Positions 1-8,451 of a stretch of DNA of 64,000 bases are shown piece after piece. This DNA comes from Zopfochytrium polystomum (lineage: Eukaryota > Chytridiomycota > Chytridiomycetes > Chytridiales > Chytridiaceae). The position numbers were made by a program, and so were the translations under genes. The stretch covers positions 62,001 to 126,000 of the forward strand of contig JAIVFJ010000101.1 of assembly GCA_025765615.1 (NCBI GenBank). Reading direction: 5' to 3'. Under the pieces are notes generated by a model that saw only the letters and a program-made list of their open reading frames with translations, was not told where the DNA came from and searched no databases. Each line of letters begins with the position of its first letter. Positions within the stretch are counted from its first letter, which is position 1.

Positions 1-773
1 AACCACTCCTGCTGTATTTGAGATTAGGTTCTTTGCAAGATAAAACCCCTGTTGCCCACTTCGCTCTTTTATTCTGCAGTTGTGTTTTGCCCTCAGGAGT
101 GGAATTCTGTTTCCCCTTGCACTGGCCTGTGGCTATGCGAGTAATTGGTGCTCCTGCACCGATCCTTCAGAGGATTGTCCCTCTGAATGTTCATTCTTTG
201 TGTTTGACACCTGTTAGACAGATCAGAAGGGTGTCTTTTGCTGTATGTCTTCGACCCTGTCCGCAACTGAAACACTGTGGGAACGTCTCCCAATACTTGC
301 CTCACTCTCAGAATTAATCAACACATTGCCATCTACTTTCCATCCACACATTCAGTCTCCTTCTCCTCCCACATCTTCCAGGACTCCTGCGGAGTCCTGA
401 GTCCTGCCGCTCTCTGTTGCACAACGGATTGTAGGTTGTGCGTACGATAGACCTCGCAGGCCGCCTCCATCTGCTCCTAAATACTCATAGTCAGACACTA
501 CCGGCCTCCGCCACCGAATGCGCCCTCCCCCCGCAATTTAAATGTTCAAGCCCTGCTGGGCTGCGTTGGGCATAAACTCTGGGTGCATCTCTCCTTACAA
601 TTTGGCTGTGCAGAGTAGACTGTTTACACAAGAGAGCAAGCCAGTGCCTGGGTCTGCATCGGTGAAGGCTTGCCCTTCCCATGGGCAATGTGAAGCACGA
701 TAACTGACAGTCACCGTTGGTTCTGGTCTTTCTTGTGCCTATCGCTTCTAACCAGCCAGTTCTGCCAAAGAAG
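1..773. other. Spacer left of the transposon, no gene recognised
   Basis: No ORF here resembles a known protein. The longest frames (about 100 codons) overlap on opposite strands and show no domain or splice pattern. The stretch ends at the TA dinucleotide (776-777) where the Tc1-like element begins. It may be the remains of an older insertion or plain intergenic DNA. Confidence 0.5.
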
Positions 774-777
774 TTTA

Positions 778-961
778 CAGCCGTATCCCTAAAACTTTGG
801 GGGACCGACTTGTTTCCAAATCAGATCCGACTTGCTTTCAACTCGAAAGGGACTTGGTTTCAAGTCAAATCACACTTGATTCCGACTTGAAATCAAGTCG
901 GTGCATGACGTAATTCTTGCTGTGGAAGAAATGGAAAAACTCAATTGTTTGATTGACTTCC
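778..961 (+). repeat. Left terminal inverted repeat of the transposon
   Basis: This repeat matches the reverse complement of 4400-4582 with only scattered differences, except for an internal segment at 851-899. That segment is in the same orientation as its partner at 4461-4509 instead of being inverted. It is bounded by GACTTGGTTTCAAGTC and GACTTGAAATCAAGTC, which are near-palindromes of each other. Confidence 0.9.
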
Positions 962-1313
962 CGTCTGCTTCGCTTTGTCTCGCATTCAGTCCAGAGCGAT
1001 CTCTCTCCAGCTGGTCAAAAAATGGCCTAGGGCAAGACAGACACGCTGTGTCTGTTTCAGTTAGTCTGTCTCTCCAGTCTCTTGTAAATATCTGAGAAGA
1101 GGGGAAAGGCAGAGAGAGTGACCTATCTCTTGGAAGCACGCCACAACTTTTTCTTGCTGAAGGAAGAGGGCGAAGAAGGGGCGAAGCCAGTTGGCTTCGC
1201 CAAATGGCTTCGCCAGGGGCTGCAACGATCGTGAAGTTTGCAACAGGCAAGCCTTAATGGTCACTATCTTTCTGTCTGAAGCAACTCCTCACCCCAGTAC
1301 GCTTTGTACCAGA

Positions 1314-2621
1314 ATGACAGAACCATCAGATTCCCCTCAGAGATACCCTCGGACCTTCTCGGTCACTTTCAACCCTCTTTTTGGACGACCCACCGTCAGA
1401 GACGTCTTTGTTGAGGACGCCTCGAAGGTTTCGTTGGACGGCCTAAAGAGCTCAATTGCGGCCACGTTCTCTGATCTGAACATCGACAGGCAGAGGATGG
1501 ACACCGGCAAAGTCAAGAAACTGAAGTACAAGCATCCCAACAGGCCAATGAACACGGCAATTGAGCTGGTCGATGAGGAGGTCATGGATGACTTCCGAAC
1601 GAATGTTGCCAAGAGCAAGCTCCGCACTTCTCAGTGGCAGCTCTTCTTCACCACTGTCTCGACATCTTCCATTCCTCTTGAATCCTCCACCGAAAGGAAG
1701 CAAGTACGCACAACAGTGAATGCGGTTGCTGGTCCATCAACTCCTGTCGCAGGTCCATCAACTGCTCTTGCCAGTCCATCAACTTTAGCTTCCTCTCGGT
1801 GCGGTTCTGATCAGCCGTCTTTGCTTCCTGAGGGGATTTCTCCCAGATTTGCAGATGTGTTTTGTCCACGCGCAACCTCAACAGCAGTGGAAACGGATGA
1901 GACGCCGCAGATCACACTCTCGGTAACCCAGCCAGCTCCAGCTCATGATATTCCACTTGCACCTCGACAGGCTCTACAGAGGACCATAGAGCAGTTACGC
2001 GATCGATACTCAACGGAAAACGGTGTCGTTTGGAGGAATGGCGTGACAGACGTAGAGTTGCGTTGCGACGATATAATGCTCAAAGTCTGGGCCAACTGCA
2101 TTGTAAGTTCGTCTCTTTTTTTTGGCAATCACTGACAGATTTAGCTTGAGAACGACTACGGGGCCTCGTTGGACTCACCTCCTGTCCTGCCAATGTTTCG
2201 CGGCTCCCGCAAAAAGGTCAAAGTGGCTAGGTTGGCGAAAACGGCGTCGGGGTCGGGATCGGAACTTGAAGATCCTCGATCAGCCCTTCAAACTCTTCAT
2301 TCCAATCATCCTCAACTGGCCCTTCAACCTAACTTGACCTTCAGCCTCGACGGGATCGACAAACTTTTCGAGGCTGCTGTACGCAAGGGAAAGGAGAGGG
2401 CCTCTGAGGAGGAGAGTTTGAGGCGACCCAGCAATATGACCATTGAGGTGATTATCGACGAGATTGTAGTGGACGAGTTTGATCGTTACGAACTTCTTGA
2501 GCTGGCGCGCACGCATCGGATCACCCCCGCGGCTTTGCGGTGCATGACTGTTGAAACGCTTGTTGAGTTGGGTGTGCATGTTGGGTATGCTGTCCAGATG
2601 ATCTCGATTGCGAAGCGCTGA
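1314..2621 (+). CDS. Transposon cargo gene, unknown function, SAM-like C-terminus
   Basis: The model has two exons, 1314-2102 and 2145-2621 (about 421 aa), joined by a 42-bp GTAAGT...TTTAG intron. The earlier possible acceptor at 2138 would create a stop, which supports this junction. An in-frame ATG at 1257 is an alternative start. The first 100 residues are rich in beta and helix signals, with a KLKYKHPNRP...IELVDEEVMDDF stretch that vaguely recalls a PB1/ubiquitin-like fold. The middle is Ser/Pro/Thr-rich. The last 55 residues (ELLELARTHRITPAALRCMT, then VETLVELGVHVGYAVQMI) resemble a SAM domain. No catalytic motif is visible. The gene lies between the inverted repeats and converges on the transposase, so it probably travels with the element. 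The fold assignments are impressions from the sequence only. Confidence 0.65.
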
Positions 2622-2694
2622 GGGAGGTACAATCAGAAGAGAAAACTTATCAATACGCTGAGGGAGGATCAATCAGAGGAGAAACTTATCAATA
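2616..2694 (+). repeat. Two-copy tandem repeat of about 40 bp
   Basis: Units at 2616-2655 and 2656-2694 both start CGCTGAGGGAGG and end AACTTATCAATA, with a few differences. The first unit contains the stop codon of the cargo gene, so the duplication extends its 3' untranslated region. It looks like a local slippage or unequal-exchange event. Confidence 0.85.
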
Positions 2695-2981
2695 TACATC
2701 ATTATCCTCACTTCTTTGTGTTTCTAGTCTTACGTTTGGTAGATGATAGCGAATGTTGTGTGCAGCTCTCCGAGTGGAGCCGCCGCAGGATCGCCGCAGA
2801 GCGGCGCCTCCAGCGCCTCGTTTGGCGCCTCTTTGCCAAAAATTTATTTCTGTTCTGGGCTGTCCTGCGAAGTTCGATTCAGCGCACACCATAATACGCA
2901 CCAAAGTTCGTGCAGCAAATGGCGCTGCAAACCACTCTCTCACCCAATCGCAAACATGCAAAGAATCCAAATCATGTTACT

Positions 2982-3994
2982 TTATTCGGTGTATCCAGAA
3001 TGACGAATAAACCCCTTTGCTTTATCTCCTGTGATTACGTCACAAACCAACAAGATCAAGGCATGACGGTCGTAAACAGCGTGAAGCTGAGTCTCCAGGT
3101 AGCGAAACTCGGCCTTAATGACAGAGAAAGCCTCCTCAATGGGATTGAGAAAAGGGCAGTAAGGGGGAAGGAAGACAGGACGAACCCCACATGCAGCACA
3201 AGCAAAGAGGACACGATCGTCATGGTGGATACGTGCATTGTCCATGATAAGATTCTCGCCCTCTTGCATATTGGGCAAAAGAACGTTCACCACAAAATCA
3301 ACGAAGATATCAGCAGTGGAGGACCCATCCACAGTGCATTTGGCGCGAATTCCATCGGCACTGAGAGCAGCAATGAGTGTTGTGCTTTTGCCACGAACGC
3401 CAGTCTGTGAGACAACAGCACGACTGCCACGACCGCTGTAGCCGTATCGTCTGCTGAAGCTCTTGTCGTCAACTCGTGTTTCATCTATAAACACACACTG
3501 ACTTGCAACAAGCTCCTCATCCATCAAGATGCAGAAAGCGGCGATGGCCTCTTCAGAACGCTGGGAGAAGTTGACAGAAAGCTGTTCGTTGTCAGCATGG
3601 TTTCTGAAAGTGGGATTGTCTGAAACGATCTAACCTTCTTTCGAGTGAGGCCAGCGTGGTCCATACCAAGCTGAACAGTTTTTGCTGACACTTCAAAATG
3701 GAGATGGTCACTGAGAGCTCCAGCGATCTCGTCCTGGTGTATGCCGGGTCGCTCCCGAACGAGTTGTGAGATGAAGGAGAGGTCCTCTACTTGCAAGATA
3801 GTTTTCGGACCAGAGCCAGGTCCGGGAAGGCGCTTGTGAGTTCCCCATTCGTTGTACTGTCTGATGATGTTTCGAACAGACTGCTCGCAAACACCAAAGA
3901 TGGCAGTCAGATCCGACACTGGCAATGAACAGGGCCTTGTTCCGAGAATGTAAATCCTCTCGCGCATGTCTTCACTGATTCTGCGGCCTCGCAT
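2982..3994 (-). pseudogene. Tc1/mariner-type DD34E transposase with interrupted frame
   Basis: From the ATG at 3994 the N-terminal half reads as a paired-type helix-turn-helix: a basic MRGRRISEDMRERI start, then SVRNIIRQYNEWGT and a TRKK segment. The C-terminal half, in another frame and ending at 2982, is the DDE catalytic domain. Its signatures are FIDET (first Asp), LIMDNARIHH (second Asp) and PPYCPFLNPIEEAF (Glu), with 34 residues between the second Asp and the Glu. The halves are out of frame near 3604-3626. A 23-bp GT...AG segment there would restore frame if removed, but it is very short for a spliceosomal intron and is flanked by TTTCAG direct repeats, so a small indel is more likely. 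The catalytic triad is intact. Called a pseudogene because of this break; a functional spliced gene is not excluded. Confidence 0.8.
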
Positions 3995-4399
3995 CTGAGC
4001 ATAATGGACGTTCAAAAATCTGCGACTGGGTGAAAGAACATTCCTTACCAGTCAAGCAACTAAGAGGTGTAGTGTGGGAAGTAAAACAGGTAGACGAACA
4101 GGGGGCGGCAGCTGGCGATGGTCGGCTTTCGATGTTGGGGACGGCTGGACCAAGGTGACAGGAGACAGATCGTCGATGTGTCTGGTCTGTCTCTGTCCCT
4201 GGCGAAGCCATCAATGCAAACTTGTGGCGGAGCTTTCAACAGACTTATCACAACCTCTGTTGGAGACGGCCTTCACACTATTGCAGTCTTTTGGCCTTCC
4301 ATTCTTCCGTCAGAGGGGCAGAAAGAAAACTGTTGTCAGTCGAACTGATGCTGTGTCTTTCCAGAGAGCCACATTCAGATGTCTGTGTGTGGCGGTTTG

Positions 4400-4582
4400 G
4401 AAGTCAATCAAACAGTTGTGTTTTTCCATTTCTTCCACAGGAAGAATTACGTCATGCACCGACTTGGTTTCAAGTCAAATCACACTTGATTCCGACTTGA
4501 AATCAAGTCCCTTTCGAGTTGAAAGCAAGTCGAATCTGATTTGGAAACAAGTCGGTCCCCCAAAGTTTTAGGGATACGGCTG
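4400..4582 (-). repeat. Right terminal inverted repeat of the transposon
   Basis: This is the partner of 778-961 and ends in GGATACGGCTG next to a TA. The 49-bp block at 4461-4509 is identical and co-oriented with 851-899, so that part is a direct repeat nested inside inverted repeats. Confidence 0.9.
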
Positions 4583-4759
4583 TAAAAGGAAAATGAATGT
4601 GCGCACGAAGACGAAAGCGCCGTTCTTGAGAGAGTTTTGACTGCATTGTTTTCGTTGCACCAATGGTTTTCCTGTGCTGTCTGCCGCAGTGGAGCCAGCT
4701 GATGCTGGCTAAACTCTGTTGGGCCGTATGTTGATTAGTTGGATCTTATTTCGCTCTCC

Positions 4760-5487
4760 TCAACCCTCAAGGACTTCAAGCTCCCTCTGAATGTTCCTCC
4801 TTGCTCTCTCCTCAAGCCGTCGGGACCAATCACTGTCTCCGAAAAACAACTTCTCCCTATGCAAGAAATTGCGCATAATCGCAGCTCGCCCTTTGCGAAA
4901 CTGCTCGGTCGTGTAAACATCTGCGTACTCCAACCGAACACCCTCCACGTAACTATCATACACATCGGAATCTGCTCCAAGCACAGACAGGTCAAGATCA
5001 AGGAAAAGACTTATCGCCGCAAGAGAGAGTGGAGCCGGAATATCCTCGTCGGCATTGGGGAGCCTGTGGGATATCGTCAGCCTTATTAGAAAGGCAACTG
5101 CCACCTTGATTTCATCCTTAAACGATTTTTAAGTGTAAGACTGAGCATCGTCTCATATACCAAGTGGGGCTTTGCTTGCTCCGCAAAATCAATCCACAGC
5201 CGAGCGCTTTCCTCTTCGTTCCAACCGTGTGTGGCTTTGGTATCGTAGACTGCATCGTGGAACCAGATCGCGAAATAGACAGCAGGTCGAGCTCCTGGTG
5301 GGGATCCACGCAGTGCAGTGTGCGCCTCTTTGTCTAGCGTGGAGAGAAGTGCGGCAATGTGCGAAGTGCTGTGGTAGTGGCGCGAAGGGGAAGCGTACGC
5401 TGCAACGAGGGAGTCGGCGGCCTTTGTCGCAATGTGGTGGGGCACGCCCATGGCTACGGCCGCGGCCGCGAAAGACGGGCTGTCCAT
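4760..5487 (-). CDS. HD-superfamily metal-dependent phosphohydrolase (COG4339-like)
   Basis: There are two exons, 5105-5487 and 4760-5063, with a 41-bp intron (5064-5104); the product is about 228 aa. The sequence matches predicted HD-domain phosphohydrolases of the COG4339 type. It has RHYHSTSHIAALLS near the N-terminus, then WFHDAVYDT with the HD pair and NEEESARLW. The second exon carries FLDLDLSVLGADSDVYDSY and VRLEYADVY. His and Asp residues in these motifs are the likely metal ligands. The start MDSPSF was chosen because it is the first ATG before the conserved region. The physiological substrate is unknown for this family. The gene is divergent from the SET gene, with only 96 bp between start codons. 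Confidence 0.85.
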
Positions 5488-5488
5488 T

Positions 5489-5498
5489 GTCACGTGAC
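5489..5498. promoter_or_regulatory. CACGTG palindrome in a divergent promoter
   Basis: GTCACGTGAC lies in the 96-bp spacer between the HD-hydrolase (minus) and SET (plus) genes, directly followed by GTCGG so that TGACGTCG is also formed. CACGTG is the core recognised by bHLH factors such as Cbf1, and TGACGT is a bZIP-type core. Its position in a very short bidirectional promoter makes a regulatory role plausible; this is inference. Confidence 0.4.
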
Positions 5499-5583
5499 GT
5501 CGGAAGAGCCCAACAAGAAGGGAAAAAACGAAACGTAAAACTGACCTCGCCCCACCCACCACTCACCCCGCCACTACCCATAC

Positions 5584-7303
5584 ATGTCGTCGACGTGGGC
5601 TTCTTTGCCGTCCGCGTCCGCATCCACGCCGCTTGGGCTGTGGCTGACGCAGAACGGCGGGGTCGCAAGTGACCTCATCTCGTTTGGGCGCGCTGGCGCA
5701 GCAAGCGCCAAGGGAAAGGGCAAGGCCGCGGACATCCCCGCGGCGGCCGACATCGACAAGGGGTACGGCCTCTTCGCCTGTCGAGACGCCAAGGATCTGG
5801 TGGAGGACCAGATCGTGGCTGCAATGCCTCGATCGTTGCTACTCAATGCGGCATGCGTGATTGACTTTGCCAACAACTCGGAAGCGGCCACTGGCGGCGG
5901 CGAGGGGGGCGAAGGAGACGAGCTGAGCGAAGGTCGACCAGTGCAGCCGTCCCCACAATCGTGCCTTGCCGCGTGTCTGAATGGGCTGATGGCGGACGAA
6001 GACTGCGGGATCGACGAGAGGCGCGCTTTGCTGGTGTTTCTCTTGTGGGCGCGGTTCTGCGTTCCTCCGGGACAAGCGGCTGATGGTCTTGGGCCAAATC
6101 ACCCCCTCTTTTGGAAACCCTACGTGGATGCACTTCCCCAGTCGCTGGAAACGCCTGTCTTCTTCGACCCAGAGTCCGATGCGATGCAATTGCTTATGGG
6201 AACCGGTGTGGATGACTCGACAAACGCAAAGTTGAAAAAGTTGCATCGCGAATACCGGCAAATGCTCCCGCATCTTAGGTCATTGGTTGAGGACGAAGAA
6301 GTGGATTATGCGGAGGAGTTAACTGACCTTTCCTTCGAACGATTTAAGTGGGCCGACGGCATATTTTGGTTCGCAAACTTGCTCTTCTCGTCAACTTTGT
6401 CAATGTAACACGCTTATGCGCAGGTCGCGGATCATGTCTTTCCACTCAACAGGATCAACTGAGGAGGAGGGAGCACCCGATTACCACCTAGTTCCATTTG
6501 TTGATTTTGCAAATCACGCTCTTGATCCAAAGCTTCGGTGGCATCTTGGAGACGACGGCAGTGTTCAACTTAGGGTCACGAAGCTCGGCGCCGAGAGCGG
6601 TTTTCTGGCTGGCGAAGAGCTCTCCATTTCGTGAGTATGGAGTACTTGAACCATTGCGCCGTGTGGGGTCGGTTGGCTTGGTCGGAAAAGATCCTTCTGA
6701 ACAGCACCGTTCTATCAAAGGTACGGTGAAAAGCCCAACTCGGAGTTCATGTTTATTCATGGAATGACCCTTCCCGACAACCCTCACGACTGTGTTTCAT
6801 TCCGGGCACCGCTGATCGAGTACGCCATCGACGAAGGAAGCGAAGCGTCAATCGAAGCAAAGACTCTGCTCATGCGATTTTTGGGACTTAGGCCCATGGT
6901 GGACGTGCGCTCTCCGCTCGACAAGTCAGGCACTCCGCTGCGAAGCGACGACATGCTTGTATTGCTCATTTCTGTGGCGATGGAGCATGACGGCCTTGTG
7001 CCAGAAATAGCTGGGGATGATGAACACTTTTTCGTCGTGAACGGCGAGGTGGTCATGGATAAGGATGAGCTCTGGAGGGTCTACAACGAAGCCAGCTGCC
7101 CTGACCTCTATCAGAGGGCTTACTATATTTTAAGTGATTTGCTACGCTCTCGGCTCCACGAGCTGGCTTACGCGGCGGAGCTGGAGGAGCACCCGCCAAA
7201 ATCTCAAAAAGAGTACTTCCTGTTTGTTCTGCGTGAAGGCCACAGATCAATTCTAGAAGGCGCTATGGAGTTTCTTACAACCAAGATGCAGACCCGAAAA
7301 TAA
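5584..7303 (+). CDS. SET-domain protein lysine methyltransferase (SETD3/LSMT-like)
   Basis: Three exons (5584-6368, 6424-6630, 6721-7303) give about 524 aa. The introns are 55 bp and 90 bp. The early KGYGLFACRDAKDL segment is the SET N-terminal motif. The middle contains a long variable insertion typical of the SETD3/Rubisco-LSMT/RKM class, followed by HLVPFVDFANHA and EELSISYGEKPNSEF, which form the S-adenosylmethionine and active-site end of the SET domain. The C-terminal part from about residue 400 fits the LSMT-like substrate-binding domain. Such enzymes methylate lysine or histidine in ribosomal proteins, elongation factors or actin; the substrate here cannot be told. The gene ends 13 bp from the stop of the convergent coiled-coil gene. 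Confidence 0.9.
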
Positions 7304-7316
7304 ATGTGAAACGAAT

Positions 7317-7841
7317 TCAGGGCCGTCTATTAAGTGCAGCATACGCCGCGAGAAGCTCCTCTTCGAGATGATTCCTCTCCGCTTCTAAATTTCGCATTGC
7401 CCTCGAGCACAACCCCTCCCAATGTGCGTGCCCATCACCCACAGGTTCCGTCGCACCGGTTTGAGCCACAGGAGCTCTGTTCAGATCCAGCCACTTGACG
7501 TTGCTCACGCCTTCTTCGTCAACGGTGAACTGCTTCGACGCGCTGGCGAAGATGCGCCTTGTCGGTGAACCGCCCTCGGTCGAACACCTGGGTGGCCCAG
7601 TCGGCGGCGTCGGAGCTTCCTCCAGGGTGGTCCGCCCACGGAACGACGCCACCTCGTTCGACAGCCGACGCACCGTCGAGTTAAGCGCGTCGATCGTCGC
7701 ATCGCGGCCCGCAAGCATTTCCAAAAGCTTCATATTGGACGCGTGCACGGACTTTTCGGCCGCGTTGCTGCTGGGCGGCATCGCCGCTACAATCTCCTGT
7801 CCCAGCCGCATCTTACATTCAGTTCGCAAAACAACAGAAAA

Positions 7842-7872
<31 letters not shown>

Positions 7873-8340
7873 CACACACACTCACACAGACGCCTTCGCA
7901 CAAACACACACACAAGCAAATAGAACACAGCTTACCGCAGCCTCGGCCTCCAGAGCCCGCATCCGGCTCTCAGCGGCCTCGGCGCGCGCCTCCGCCGCCA
8001 GGAGGGTCTTCTTCAGCACGGCGATCTCCTTACAATGCTGCGCGATCGTCTCGTGCGCCTCGGCGAGCAACGTCGTGAGGTGCTGGCTGCGGATCCGCCA
8101 GTCCTCGACGCCGCCAGGGACCCGCGGCGTTGGCGCCTCACGGCGTGGAACGGGGCAAGGAGGGGACGGAGGTGCGGGGGATTCGTTGAGGTCGCGCCGA
8201 GGCGTCGTGGTTGGTTGCGGCCGCTTCAAGTTGGACAGGTTTCGGTTGGATGAGGCGGTGTTCCCAGAGGCCCACGCTTTGTTAGAAGATGGCTGCTCAT
8301 GCCTCGAAGGTCGTCCCAGGTCCGCCTTGGCCCTGCGCAT
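7317..8340 (-). CDS. Coiled-coil protein of unknown function
   Basis: The two exons, 7936-8340 and 7317-7811, give about 299 aa. The intron (7812-7935) contains a CA microsatellite and a homopolymer tract. The first exon is Pro/Ser-rich and basic, then becomes helical (SQHLTTLLAEAHETIAQHCK, LLAAEARAEAAESRMRAL). The second exon has another heptad-like stretch (KLLEMLAGRDATIDALNSTV) and ends in a third (MRNLEAERNHLEEELLAAY). No enzyme motif is seen. A structural or scaffold role is possible but not supported by more than the coiled coils. The frame is open upstream of the chosen ATG, so a longer N-terminus is possible. Confidence 0.65.
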
Positions 8341-8451
8341 GGTGCACTCCGCCGCAGACCAAAAGAAAAAAAAAAAATTCATTGCCGAAAAAAAAAAAAA
8401 AAATGCTTTGAGCAGCAACAAGAGATGAGTCCGACTTGGCCTTTATTCAAT

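Larger units (their letters stand above)
778..4582. mobile_element. Tc1/mariner-type DNA transposon, about 3.8 kb, two genes
   Basis: Both ends carry the same inverted sequence: 5'-CAGCCGTATCCCTAAAAC at 778 and its reverse complement ending at 4582. Each end is flanked by TA (776-777 and 4583-4584), the target duplication of Tc1/mariner/IS630-type elements. The terminal inverted repeats are about 184 bp. Inside are a DD34E transposase on the minus strand and an unrelated spliced gene on the plus strand, converging on each other. Most Tc1-like elements are 1.3-2 kb with one gene, so the size and the second gene are unusual. The transposase frame is interrupted once, so this copy may not be autonomous, but the well-preserved ends suggest it is fairly young. 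Confidence 0.88.

Noticed and set aside
18..317. 99-codon open frame at the left edge
   Set aside because: A second frame of 70 codons overlaps it on the other strand, there is no domain, coding bias or splice signal, and the flanking DNA looks intergenic.
2982..3994. Transposase could be read as a bacterial IS630 insertion sequence (contamination)
   Set aside because: The element also carries a gene with a GT-AG intron and sits among spliced fungal genes; the DD34E signature and TA flanks fit a eukaryotic Tc1/mariner element.
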